A DNA stretch of 64,000 nt from Rhodocollybia butyracea (lineage: Eukaryota; Basidiomycota; Agaricomycetes; Agaricales; Omphalotaceae): assembly GCA_015501585.1 (NCBI GenBank), contig JADNRY010000315.1:1-64000 (forward strand). Direction: 5' to 3'. The position numbers were made by a program, and so were the translations under genes. The notes beneath the pieces are model-generated. The model worked only from the letters and a program-made list of their open reading frames with translations, was not told where the DNA came from and searched no databases. Position 1 is the stretch's first letter. Every line of letters begins with the position of its first letter. Positions 23,062 to 33,450 of the stretch are shown in pieces.

Positions 23062-24104
23062 AGGAACCGTGAAGTACTTCCATTTCTACGTGTTGATATA
23101 TCTGGGCCATTTCGGTACCGTATAGTGTGTGTCATGACTTCATTCTTTGAAGCTGCGTTCAAAGACTGTTTATCTTCTTAAATCGGGAATAGACTGGATT
23201 TAGAAGGTCAATGTAGATCTTTCTTTGTATGAGGGATAATGAACACAGCCAGTATAAAACATTTATTTGTGAGCTACGCTTTGGCCGCTCTATTTGGGAG
23301 CGCACAAGCATATTGAGGGTATGTGCATTGTTTGAAACTCTAGGACAGTATATCCAGTATTCAACTTATCGCGCACAGGAAGTCAAAGTTGGAGTTGAAG
23401 GTTCTCGCTTCTCCGGGTGATCGCGGATAAAGTGGCAAGAAAACAGAAAAGCAAGAGAGGAGCAATTTTTGCCGAAATGAAGAACATCTGGTATCGAGCT
23501 GTCGCTATTGTAATTTCTACAGATGAAATCCTGTAAAATATACAGCAATTCCACAACCTTGAACTTGGAATTAGCAATCCGGGTCTTCTCTTATTCAGCG
23601 AAGCGAGTAATTGATCAATCCACCTGCTAAGGCCTTCGTTTGAACGTCCAATTTGACCAAAATTTGACTGCCAGCCTTTTCATTGAGATTTCGCACTATA
23701 GCCGCTCAGCGCTCAGCGGTGGGATTAATGCACAAAACATGTCGAATGTCAAGGACAGTCAGAAGCAGCAATCGCTTCTCGCAGAAGAAGCGTTTGCAGT
23801 ACAGTTTTCGGGCGGGTAAAATCATCGATTTTCCGAAAGCTCTTCTGGGTTTAATTTAGATGTTACTTGTTACACAGGAGTCTATGCTCATTTCCCAAAC
23901 AACTGCACCATAATTCGATGTGCGCTTGCTCTCTTTTGTGATGGCGAAATAGATGGCTGAGTTCTTTCGAATGAACCGGACATGATTCGGAGGTCTGCAG
24001 CTTTGTGGAACTGATGCATGCATCGTGAATAGTGTCTCTACAAAGTCTAATGAAACAGCGAAAAGCCAAACGTACACAAACAGCTTACCAACGCTTGGAA
24101 AGAG
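23062..24104. other. Duplicated intergenic block
   Basis: No gene. Corresponds to 8,002-9,056 and contains the same upstream landmarks (ACAGCAATT, AGATTTCGCACTA, AATGAAACAGCG). Confidence 0.5.
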
Positions 24105-24110
24105 TATAAA
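24105..24110 (+). promoter_or_regulatory. TATA box of the 24177 gene
   Basis: TATAAA followed by GGCTGGTCC, 72 bp before the ATG. Confidence 0.65.
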
Positions 24111-24176
24111 GGCTGGTCCAAGATCTGCTTCATTTCCTCACTCGAACAACCAACCGTAGTCGTTCAAGTACTGATC

Positions 24177-25112
24177 ATGCAGTTGAAACTTGCTTTAGTC
24201 ACCGCGGCGCTCGTTACCCTTACGGTTGCTATCCCAGTTCGCCGTCCACATGCCCCAGTCCCTGCCCCAGGTCCCGGTGAGGTCCATGGGCTCGGAGATG
24301 ATCTCTCCAACGTCGGTGATCTCCTTCCCCGCAAAGCTCCCGCGCCTGCAAATGCTCCGGCCCCTGCCCCTGCCCCAGGTTCCGGTGAGGTCCATGGGCT
24401 TGGAGATGATCTCTCCGACGTTGGAGAGGCCCTCGGTGATGTCTTTCCCCGCAAAGCTCCCGCGCCCTCCAAAGCTCCAGCTCCTGCCTCTGCCCCTGCC
24501 CAAGGTACCGGTGAGGTCCATGGGCTCGGAGATGCTCTCTCCGACCTCAGTGATATCTTTCCCCGCAAAGCTCCCTCCCCCGCAAAGGCTCCAGCCCCTG
24601 CTGCCCCTGCCCCTGCCTCAGGGACCGGTGAGGTCCATGGGCTCGGAGATCTTCTCTCCGATCTCTTTCCCCGCAAAGCTCCCGCTCCCGCAAAGGCTCC
24701 AGCCCCTGCTGCCCCTGCCCCTGCCCCTGCCTCAGGGACCAGTGAGGTCCATGGGCTTGGAGATCTTCTCTCCGACCTCAGTGGTCTCTTTCGCCGCAAA
24801 GCTCCTGCTCCCCGTCAGCTCAATGGGGTCGTAGGTAATCTCCCCTCGGACGTCGGTGATCTCTTCCCCCGAAAAGCTCCCGCTCCTGCTCCTGCCCCAG
24901 CACCCGCCCCGGCACCCGCCTCCAGCGGTGAGTTCGATGGGCTCCTAGATAGTCTTGACCTCAATGATATCCTTCGCCGAAAAGCTCCTGCCCCTGCAAA
25001 AGCTCCAGCCCCAGCTCCTGCGCCTGCTCCAGCACCCGCCCCCGTTCCAGGTCTCAGTGAGCTCCTACCTGCGATCCCTCTCCCTGCTATCCCTGGGCCA
25101 TCCGTGTTGTGA
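24177..25112 (+). CDS. Secreted repeat protein derived from a hydrophobin, domain lost (311 aa)
   Basis: The family signal peptide (MQLKLALVTAALVTLTVAIP) is followed by seven repeats. Each consists of an acidic core such as GEVHGLGDDLSNVGDLLPRK or GEVHGLGDALSDLSDIFPRK, a PRK or RRK site, and an Ala-Pro/Ala-Lys-Ala-Pro run (absent after core five). Later cores diverge (LNGVVGNLPSDVGDLFPRK, GEFDGLLDSLDLNDILRRK). The frame stops after AIPGPSVL with no cysteine. The sequence just after matches the second Cys pair and exon 3 of the siblings, so a deletion fused the spacer to the tail of exon 2 and removed Cys1-Cys5. The remaining open frame is long and regular, so it may still make a secreted peptide precursor. 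The core repeats are more uniform here than in any sibling. Confidence 0.75.
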   Translation: MQLKLALVTAALVTLTVAIPVRRPHAPVPAPGPGEVHGLGDDLSNVGDLLPRKAPAPANAPAPAPAPGSGEVHGLGDDLSDVGEALGDVFPRKAPAPSKAPAPASAPAQGTGEVHGLGDALSDLSDIFPRKAPSPAKAPAPAAPAPASGTGEVHGLGDLLSDLFPRKAPAPAKAPAPAAPAPAPASGTSEVHGLGDLLSDLSGLFRRKAPAPRQLNGVVGNLPSDVGDLFPRKAPAPAPAPAPAPAPASSGEFDGLLDSLDLNDILRRKAPAPAKAPAPAPAPAPAPAPVPGLSELLPAIPLPAIPGPSVL

Positions 25113-25237
25113 ATTTACCGGTGAACTCGAAGGATCTTTATGATTATTGGAATTCTTTACTGACTGAAGTTTCCGTAGGTGCCTCTACCGGTTTAGCGTG
25201 TGTTCCAGCCACTCCTTTGGTCCTGGCCAACGCTTAG
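25101..25237 (+). pseudogene. Remnant of the hydrophobin C-terminus behind the 24177 gene
   Basis: CCGTGTTGTGAATTTACCG is the end of exon 2 (Cys6-Cys7 as TGT TGT), followed by an intact-looking intron (GTGAAC..TTCCGTAG) and an exon 3 encoding ASTGLACVPATPLVLANA and a stop. It lies out of frame with the upstream reading frame. Confidence 0.7.
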
Positions 25238-26148
25238 TCCTCCTGGCTTTTCTACTACTATCGAAAGCACCATGTCCATACAGTTCTTTCATAACTTTTG
25301 TTTTTAGCTATTTGCGCTTGTAGATGAATTGGAAATAAGTAAATTTTTTCGTGTGTTTGTTCGAACGGAGAATAACGACGAATACTCATTGAAATCTCAC
25401 AAGGAATGCACAGGGCCTCGACGTGCTTGTTTCGAGTTACTCAACGCTCTGGTGTCCTGGTCCTGGATATGTCAAGTAGACAACTAAGTTCCTCCGAGCT
25501 GTCATCGAAAAAATTGTGCTTACTTTACTTTACTAACTAACTGGAAGTGGATCGTTCTTTGACCACGAACTGCGGTATTACATCCTTCCGTGTCGAAGAG
25601 CAATGATCGTATTGAGCGTCGAGGTCGCGAGATGAACGTTAGCACACAAACAAACTCCTGAGCCAGTGTATTCCAAATTCTCGGTAATGCGTAGACCAAA
25701 TATTACCCAAGGATCGTATAAATGACGACACGCTAACAGCTGATTTAAGTGTCAGCACCTTTGCAACAGAATCGAGATATATCTGAATAGCGTACTTTTA
25801 ATCCCGTACCTCGATACGCTTCTAAATTGCTTGAATCCAATAACCCAGCCTACGAATACACGAAAATCATGATCCGAATCGTGGCGCGTGAACTCTTGGA
25901 ATTTTCCCCACTTGAAAGAGAAACTAGCGATCCTAGTTGTCGAGTCGACCATAATCATCGCCAGTGACGCCTGTTTAGAAACATATCTCAGAATATGGCT
26001 CGGTTGACTGTAATGCTTGGTACGTACGCGTGACGATTTTCAGCCGTATGCATTACTGACATGCTGTAGACTGAAAGTGTACATGATATCACCAACCTAG
26101 AAGTCTACCATCGCCGTAGGAGTCTTTGAGCTTCTTATCACCGGAGAC
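25238..26148. other. Repeated downstream and shared blocks up to the inversion breakpoint
   Basis: No gene. 25,330-25,780 is the usual downstream block. 25,800-26,148 is the shared block and breaks off in CACCGGAGACCC; in the uninterrupted copies at 13,255 and 19,480 the next bases lead to CATCGAATTCC, which here appears at 50.63 kb on the other strand. Confidence 0.6.
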
Positions 26149-27355
26149 CCTTTCCTTTAGTTGAGACTGAAGCATTGCTCCCTCTCGCCGGACCTTTTGC
26201 TTTCAGAGCATTCAAGGTCATCGAAGGTCTGGTCGCCGAACTAGTTGCCAATTTAGGTGTTACAGTCGCTGGTTTAGCCTTGGGCTCAGTCTTCACTTTG
26301 ACCTCAGCCTTTGATGGAAGTGGAGGTTTAGACAAAGTCTTCTTGGCAACGGTAGCACTGCAAGTAGAATGACGAGGGATCTTGAGGGATTCCAAGGAGT
26401 CCTAAAAAGAAATATTAAAAGTTAAAATGATAACGATATAGATAAAACGGGGAAAATGTACCTCTGAGTTCACGGAAATAGCCTCGTAAGGCAATGCCCT
26501 GTCCTCGGAAGGACCGTCTTCATCTGAGGCTTCTTCCTCCTCCTCCTCGTCGGTAGGTTCACCGGTGTCCAGCCAACTAAAGTGAAGGTCACCTTGAGTT
26601 AATAACCACGCCGATTCACGACATCCCTGGTCAAAAGGGAGAGGAATGGGAAGGTTGGGTGTCTGTCCACAATGGAGGGCGCTTGCCTAGGAAAAGTTAA
26701 TAAAAAGAAAAGATAAAGTTAGTGCGAGCCACGTACCAGGATCCGGTCAATAAGCGCCCCATCCAAGTACCAGCTTGGTTCCGTGTTGTTGAGCTGTAAA
26801 GCGCTTTGGACAGCGGCGGAAAGGCGTTGAGCAGCAGCAAAAATGCCCTCGATAATTAGAGGAACATTCTTACGTCCCACGACATGGGTACGGAGGAAGT
26901 TCTATCATAACATAGGATAAATACGTTTATAAAGGACAAAAAGGGGGGCTCACCAGTTGATTAGCGAGAGCAATAAAACTGGTACAGTGTTCTTTCACCT
27001 TGGGCAAAGTTGGAGTCCACTCGGGGTCCTTGGCTGGCTCAAAAAGTTGAGGGTTAAAACGTTGCTGAACAGCAGTAGCATAGGCCCATATCATCCGTGC
27101 AGAATAAGCCGAGGGGACGTCCCTTTTGTCGAAACCAAGACCCTCAGGTTGTTGGAAAAAGAAAGAATTGGCTTGCGTAGCGTCGGCGGCATTGTCGAAT
27201 CTCACAACAAGATGGCTGGCCAGTTCATAGAAGGATGGGAGTACACTTTTAAAGTCATCTAGAATGTCCGAGGAATCGTCTTCACATGTTATGGACAGGT
27301 ACATATCGACAAGCGAGTCGGGAAGAAGGTCACACTGCTCTCGGTTGGGAAGCAT
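26138..27355 (-). pseudogene. 5' half of an antisense retroelement gene, cut by an inversion
   Basis: Exons on the - strand: 27355-26954, 26901-26737, 26686-26462 and 26401-26138, all phase 0, with short GT..AG introns. The first exons encode a helical protein (MLPNREQCDLLPDSLVDMYL..., ...FRVRFDN-type region, NFLRTHVVGRKNVPLIIEGI). Exon 3 ends in a Glu/Asp-rich stretch, and exon 4 is Lys/Pro/Ser-rich and basic (VKVKTEPKAKPATVTP, NASVSTKGKG). I recognise no domain. The natural reading frame ends at about 26,150; the last codons and TGA come from hydrophobin-cluster sequence. The 3' half is at 50651-52270: joining them over a shared AGG keeps the frame, and the composite exon has 294 nt, a multiple of three. 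The first half alone could still be transcribed. Confidence 0.7.
26149..26151. other. Left breakpoint of a 24.5-kb inversion
   Basis: On the left lies hydrophobin-cluster repeat (…CACCGGAGACC); on the right lies retroelement gene sequence. The 3-bp AGG (as read on the - strand) is shared with the right breakpoint at 50648-50650, so the exact crossover cannot be placed more finely. Confidence 0.7.
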
Positions 27356-27807
27356 GGTGGTGAGAGACGATGATGGGACTTGTTGAAAATTTCCAACATT
27401 GTCTTATTAATAGATCATTGCCCGAAGCCGTAGCTGAAGTGACCGGCATCTGTCTTAAGACATAAAACAACATATCACAAAATACAAATGTGATAGAGGC
27501 GTTTTCAGAGTTCTCAAAGACTTAACACGTTAAACTTAAAAGAAAATGTTATCGAGGAAATGATTGGAACCCCAATCAGGAGTCTAGGCGCCCGCGGCAT
27601 ATGCTGTCTTGTAGATCAATTCAATTGTTGACACCTGATTCACATAAGTGCCCGATGTCGAGAATGATCCCAGTTAAACTTAGGGGTAGTACATCCAGAC
27701 TGGTCCGCGGGAAAGGAATTAGAATGCTAAATGCCGAGAACATAAAAGGGATTGCTAGCAGAGTCGATCCTAGGCTTGGTGGGCTGACCGGGGACGGTCA
27801 GATCATT
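27356..27807. other. Retroelement sequence between antisense gene and PPT
   Basis: Probable promoter and leader region of the antisense gene on the - strand and the 3' untranslated part of the element on the + strand. A frame at 27601-27843 (+) shows no domain. I see no TATA box in the expected place on the - strand. Confidence 0.4.
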
Positions 27808-27820
27808 AGTTTGGGGGAGA
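27808..27820 (+). other. Polypurine tract
   Basis: AGTTTGGGGGAGA directly abuts the LTR start at 27821, the usual position of the plus-strand primer of LTR elements. Confidence 0.7.
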
Positions 27821-29655
27821 TATTAGGCCTAAAATCGGCCTAAGGCGTGTAACCGTACATTTTGACACTTTGTACATGTTGTACAATGCAATAAGAGAGT
27901 TATACGGAGCCCAAGCGTGATAGCTGTTGCCGAGGCAAAGAACTTAACAATAATACTCAGCGAGCCGTGAAGGTACGCCCACAAGCGTAGCCTAGAGCCA
28001 AGCTAGCGAGGATACCTGGGCTGCCCGGAGATGTAACGCTAGATCGTCAATCTAGTTATACCCAAGAGTGTAGACTCTCTAAACTACAGGACATCTCGAA
28101 GCGGGATAAGTACTAAGCCAACGCGTTACTTGAGGGAAGGAATTATGAGGGAAGGCATCCCTCGCACTAAGACCCCCAACAAGCTATGTTAAGATGTGGA
28201 CTTTACAGTCCGTAACAATGGACCAGAACGATCCCAAGGAAACCGTAGAGATCTATTCGCGGCACCGGTCGCAACCATGAGGACGGTAGGAACATGCTTA
28301 GCGGTCCTACGGAAAGCTACGCGCCGGGATAGCCTTGGCAAATCGAAACATTTGATCTTAGAAATCATACACGGAAGGTCTTATCCGTTAAAGCCGACTA
28401 TCGGGAATCACTTGTACATACTCAGCACAGTTGCTCAAGATTATCATAAGTGGTGTCGTTGGAAAGCTAGATAACAGACCTTCTCGAGAGAATGTTAATC
28501 ACACTCAGGATGGACAGAACTATCCGAGGAATAGAATGAAACTCACCCAAGGGAAACCGGGCGGCGAGTGATCATGAAGCGTAAAGGTACTCCTGACCCC
28601 GGAGAATTGTGGAGTAATCGGAGAAACCTCGCTCGGATCAAAACACTCTAAAACTATGTTAATCCTCATGAAATCATATTTTACCTCTGATATATACCCA
28701 AGAATAGACTATTTCTTTATCGTGTGTACCATATATAGGCTGGAGTTTCCTTTCCGAGCCAGATTCCTCTGTTCCACTCTCTTTCTGTCTCTCTCCGTAT
28801 CTGTTTCATCTATTTTTCGTATTAAACTCTCTCTACTCAGTATATAAGCCAGATATATTTATTCAATAAGACAAGTTTCTTGCCCTTGACTTGGCTGCTA
28901 AGACCAGTGCTCTGTAAAACGTCCCCACGGGATCAGTAGCGTGACGCCTCCTGACTTGGTTATCTTAAGAAAGTAATAAACTTCACCCGCTTTGCAAAGC
29001 CCATTTATATCTTGATCAAATTTAAGTGTGTAGAGTTCTCTCAAACTCCAGATCGACTCAAATCTAGTTGCTTCCTTAGAGGGGACGGCTTCTAGTAAGG
29101 GATTATTCGGCTCCAGAGTGAGGGTTCCTCAGTTGACTTCTTCACAAAGTTAGATGAGCCACTAAGATTGTGGTACGAGTTCCTAGTGATTAAGTTCACT
29201 CACAATATCGTAGCTTGGCCCAGAGTTTGGTCGAGGACTTTACGGCGTCACAGCAGCTAGTGCCAGAGTTTGCCTAGGGTTGTTGACAAACCTCGAGATT
29301 ACTATTCTAGCTAGAGCCAGAGTTTGCCTAGGAGAATCTTAGTCTCGTTGTATTGGTTTTGGTTAATTGATTTGGACATACACACCTGGTTCCCTCGTAC
29401 ACTCGTACACCCCAACTAGGCTTCTCTCGACTTAGTTCTAAGAGTTGTCTAAGCTTAGTTACCCACGTTAGCGCTACAGTCTTGAACCTGGAGCAGTCGC
29501 GTGCGTACATCCGATATTACAAGACTTTCCCCCAGGGAATCTCTGACAACCTGCCCTCGCTCCCTTACATATCGATAGTCTGGTTAGGTGCGGTAGCGTT
29601 TTTGTTAGGTTGTTTTATAGCACCTTTCGCATACCTACACGTAAATACCCAAATA
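27821..29655 (+). repeat. LTR (3' LTR by position of the PPT), about 1.84 kb
   Basis: The sequence TATTAGGCC...CCCAAATA matches 63754-61913 on the other strand from end to end, with scattered substitutions and small indels. It begins TATT and ends AATA, a short inverted terminus instead of the usual TG..CA. A TATATAAGCC box lies at about 28,842 with an AATAAGAC stretch after it. Towards the end, the frame encoding ISIVWLGAVAFLLGCFIAPF is conserved with the other LTR. A tRNA-like or rRNA identity for the middle of the LTR was considered and not supported. Confidence 0.85.
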
Positions 29656-30358
29656 GCGGAGAGAAATATAATTACTGGATGCGGAAGGAAGGTGCTTTGT
29701 TCAGAGTGATGTGATCAAGTGCTATTCCGTTACGTCGAGCTGAGGACTCAGCAAACAACGGCTAGTGGCCAAAGTTGGGCCAAAGCGGCGCCCGTCCTTG
29801 GACCATACACAGGAAGATACAAGTAGACAATCTACGGGAGCTGGACATCGGACATTGGATGAGTAGATGTAGTACATGTGAAAATGACAGTGAGGAAGGA
29901 GCAAGAGCGAAAGCAGCAATCAGGCTGGAAGGCAATGACAGGTGTATCCTGTTTTTTGGGTGACGCCTACGCCGGAAAAGCAGCAACAAAAATGACGTTG
30001 TTTGTGTGCATATGAGCTCTGACAGATTTAGGCAAGATTGTCATCCATCTACGCAGCCGGTGGTTAATGAAGCACAAGGCAATAAGACTGGGGCAAAGGG
30101 CAACCTGCAAAGGGCAGAGGGCAAAGGAGCTTGGTTGCACATGTGAATTCGAGTCGAGGAGACAATATTAAGCATTCTTCAGTTCTTCCCAGACGATGAT
30201 TCTGCAACGTCACCAGTCAGTGGAAAATAGGCTATCCAACATCCGATTCTGAAAAGCACTGCTTTGTTCATCCCCCTGCCCAGTTCTATCGAGGAAAAGG
30301 ACCTGATATCTAGTGCCATACGAGTAATTCTGCAGTTGCCTGTACATGGTCAAAAGTG
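29656..30358. other. Flank of the LTR, cluster-type repeat
   Basis: Starts GCGGAGAGAAATATAATTACTGGAT, a diverged copy of a sequence also at 46,235-46,330 and 49,645-49,720, so this is host sequence into which the element inserted. No supported gene. Confidence 0.5.
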
Positions 30359-30484
30359 ACACAGCGGGCAAGGACCGTGGCAGTTGATTTGCAACTGCGT
30401 TTAATGCAGTGGAACGGTGTTGCCCTAGGCAGTGGCCGGCAAAGCATATAACCGGTCCATTGAGTTGTCGTAATGTAATGTAAA
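30359..30484 (+). repeat. Left arm of an outer inverted repeat
   Basis: CACAGCGGGCAAGGACCGTGG...GCAAAGCATATAACCGGT and following TAATGTAATGTAAA occur inverted at 31888-32024 with a limited number of mismatches. Confidence 0.8.
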
Positions 30485-30736
30485 CTCCGATACGGAGCGC
30501 CCACGGGCGCTCCTTTACGATCTTCGTATCCTTTCTCTGAGGGCTAGGTTCCCTTGTCCTTGCGGACTGCTGGTGTCCCTCAGGGCACAACACAAAGCGA
30601 GGAAAACATCAAAAAGTTCCTACGTTAAATGTAATACAGCATGATGCCGGTCTTCAGATACAGAACCATTTTAAAGGGATCAATGCTTAGCTGGCAAGAC
30701 ATTGTCAGGCTGCTAAGTACTGTCAAGTGTACGAAC

Positions 30737-31113
30737 ATCATCAGGAAAAGCCGTTTTTGCCTAGGTGACCCCAGAGTGGCCTAAAGGAAACTAGGTGACC
30801 TATGAATCCTATGGCATCCTAGGAATTTGGGCTCGTCCCTTGCCAGTCAAGGCTCTTGAGGATTCCCTAGGGTATCCTAGGCAAGCCCAGGGCAAGCCTA
30901 GGTTTGCCCAGGTTTGCCCAGGTGTTCCCCAGGTATTCCCCAGGAGCACCTGGGCAAACCTGGGCAGACCTAGGCTTGCCTAGGGAATCCTCAAGAGCCT
31001 TGACTGGCAAGGGACGAGCCCAAATTCCTAGGATGCCATAGGATTCATAGGTCACCTAGTTTGCTTTAGGCCACTCTGGGGTCACCTAGGCAAAAACGGC
31101 TTTTCCTGATGAT
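30737..31113. repeat. 377-bp near-perfect hairpin (MITE-like)
   Basis: The left arm starts ATCATCAGGAAAAGCCGTTTT and the right arm ends with its complement AAAACGGCTTTTCCTGATGAT. The arms of about 180 bp match almost perfectly, including GGAATTTGGGCTCGTCCC/GGGACGAGCCCAAATTCC. The small centre consists of CCAGGT/TTGCCCAGG repeats and CCTAGG words. Because of the symmetry both strands contain the same open frame (starting MTYESYGILGIWARPLPVK); this is an artefact of the palindrome, not a gene. A foldback element or a recent inverted duplication fits. Confidence 0.85.
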
Positions 31114-31887
31114 AGAGACCTACCCTCAAGTTGAAAGTAACCAGTGACCACAAGTATCTTATGAACAACTGAGGGTCTTGAGAATAGCCTGAAAGAAAAT
31201 TATAGATAATAATTTAATATGAATAAAAACCTCTACTACTAATTGGCACAGTAACAGTAGCCTAGGCTACACTTTGACTAGTACATAGGCATCCTGTAAG
31301 CATCAAAAATGGGAAACATGTCAGTACATGCAAATTAGTATGGTCCTAGTACGTATGGTGGAAGTATAGTAATATCCCTGTGTGGGACCCCCTTCCAACT
31401 CCCTTCCAGTCCACTTGCTAGTCCTGGTTGAGTCCTGGCATCTTTGAGAAATGCCTGAAACAGATACCTGAGAGATGCGATGTTCAAGACACCACTGATG
31501 CGGTAGTATCATAGTAGTAGTAGCAGTGTGAGCCAGATTATGGGTGCACACCATCATAAGTGAATATTTTGAACATGGAAGACATGAGGATATGGCTCAT
31601 ATAGCACTTCTCAAACAAACTTAGGCTATGGCCAGCTTGTGGCCTGCAACAAATTACAAGTTGATTTTGGATTAATTACCAGCTTGGTTTACAGGGCGGG
31701 AAAAAATTAGAGCATGTAACCACACAAGCATTTACAGAATGACTGCCAGCTGCCCTTGGGGAATGTCAGCAGTAGAACATGTACAAGGGCAAAGTACGTG
31801 AGCGGGAGACTGATTTACGTCGTTACAAATGCTAGCTATGATGTCATGCAATGTACGAGATGACCATGTGCGAGGACATGACCAACT
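31114..31887. other. Spacer between hairpin and outer right arm
   Basis: No gene seen. Confidence 0.4.
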
Positions 31888-32024
31888 TTACATTACGAGG
31901 TACATTACGAAAGAACTGAATGCAAGAACCGGTTATATGCTTTGCCGGCCACTGCCTGGGGCAACACCTTTCCACTGCGTTAAACGCAGTTGCAGATCAA
32001 CTGCCACGGTCCTTGCCCGCTGTG
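31888..32024 (-). repeat. Right arm of the outer inverted repeat
   Basis: Complement of 30359-30484. The pair encloses the hairpin at 30737-31113, forming nested inverted repeats of about 1.67 kb in total. Confidence 0.8.
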
Positions 32025-32618
32025 TGAGCATTGCAGGCGCGTAAAATCTGGCACATGGAATAAGCGCTTGTGTTCCTAATCTCTTCAATCTTGCCTCAAT
32101 CTTCAATTTCCACACTTTTGCAAAGAGCTGTAGTCATTATTCCTTAGTTCTTTGGAACTCTTCAATTTATAATCTGGCGAGGCAGTCATGGTCAAGTCAA
32201 GGACATATGTCCCACTACGCAATCTGTCAAACCTATACAAACTTGAGTACTCTATTACGATTGCACTACGCAGCACCCCACAAATCGCGCTTGTGCCCTA
32301 TAACCGTGCATTGCCCTCCACAAACTATAACTATGCTCACCCATCCTGAGCCAATCTGGAGAAGCCGAAGATCTGTATCTCTCAGTCGACGTGGCCTAAT
32401 CCAAGCTTATCTTTTGAACCCAATCGGGGTGTCTGCATTTTTTCCGATTGGCTTCCAACTTGCCGACTTCCAAGTCAGTAGACTGGGTGGTTCAAATACT
32501 TTATCGCCTTCTCCTTCTATATAAATGGTCCACATTATATTGGGTGCTCTGCAACGTGCAACGAGAGGTCAGAATCAAAGGTCTACGGCCATCTAAACAC
32601 ATACCAGCTGAGACCACC
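32025..32618. other. Intergenic, no supported gene
   Basis: Nothing recognised. Confidence 0.4.
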
Positions 32619-33110
32619 CTAGTACCGATATTCTGTTTCACCCCAAAACGCCACAGCACAACGGCGTAATGTACAAGCATTCCTGCTGACGGTGGATGGA
32701 AGCGCAGCTATCCATCGCTTTATTTCGCTGCTCAACATAGGATCACTGAGAGCCCGTTCGGTTATCTCCTTGAACTGCTTTGAGCTCCAAAGAATAATAT
32801 TGGATACCTCGGCTAAGGCCTCCTCTTCCGTCGATACCAGGCCGTACTTCCGTATCATGCTTACGCCATTTTGGCCTTCATAGTTGGCCATCTTGTCTTT
32901 TGGGGAGGGAGACGATATCTATAATAGTAAAGATCTCCAGCCTATGAGCCAACTTGAAGGTTGCCGAACCCTTCAGCGAAGGAAGTTGATAAGTCAGGAA
33001 TGTTTTTTTACTTTAAAATTGTAAACTCGATTTCCGAGTCGAAAGTTGTTCCTCACCCGCTGCAGTATTTTGACCCCTGGGTGAGCAAGCTCCTCATCGG
33101 TAAACGACAT
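32619..33110 (-). CDS. Possible two-exon hypothetical protein (about 117 aa)
   Basis: Exon 1 at 33110-33057 (MSFTDEELAHPGVKILQR) ends at a GTGAGG donor. A 138-nt intron with acceptor ...TATTATAG leads in frame into 32918-32619, which encodes ISSPSPKDKMANYEGQNG..., a mostly helical Glu/Ser-rich protein ending ETEYRY. The frame is preserved across the junction, but I recognise no domain and the intron is longer than others here. The second exon alone, starting at its Met (32891), is an alternative. It may be a fragment of a larger gene. Confidence 0.35.
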
Positions 33111-33450
33111 TCCAGTGCATAACGAGGCGAAGAAGGCACAGACACAGTGAACAGGTACTAGTTTGCTTAGGTCAGGCGAAAGATAACAGAAATGACTGAC
33201 CACTGCAGAGGTGTGACTCTTGTGTTGAAGCCTACACAGGTGAATTCAACTGGAGCATGCCTATACGCCAATAGACCACATTCATACAGAACAACAAAAC
33301 TCATTCATCAATTATTCAAGCGCAGGTACAAACGCAAATTAACAAACAAATACTGTTTAAAGCCATCGACGAACTCCAAACTGATGATATAAGATATATA
33401 CGAGGACGTATGAAGCTAATGTCTTCGATGATTGTAGCAAAGGTGGAACA

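Larger units (their letters stand above)
26152..29655 (+). mobile_element. 3' part of a giant Ty3/gypsy element (displaced by inversion)
   Basis: Contains, in + orientation: half of an antisense gene (26138-27355, - strand), an intergenic part, a polypurine tract and one complete LTR. After turning the segment 26,150-50,649 round, this piece lies directly left of 50,651 and in the same orientation as the gag-pol and LTR at 55.4-63.75 kb, giving an element of about 16.6 kb. Nothing of gag or pol lies in this piece. Confidence 0.7.

Noticed and set aside
27821..29655. A solo LTR
   Set aside because: A polypurine tract lies directly in front of it and retroelement gene sequence further upstream, so it is the 3' LTR of a larger element, moved by the inversion.
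30795..31055. Two opposing open frames with the same protein start (MTYESYGILG)
   Set aside because: Identical frames on both strands follow from the palindrome and give no evidence of coding.
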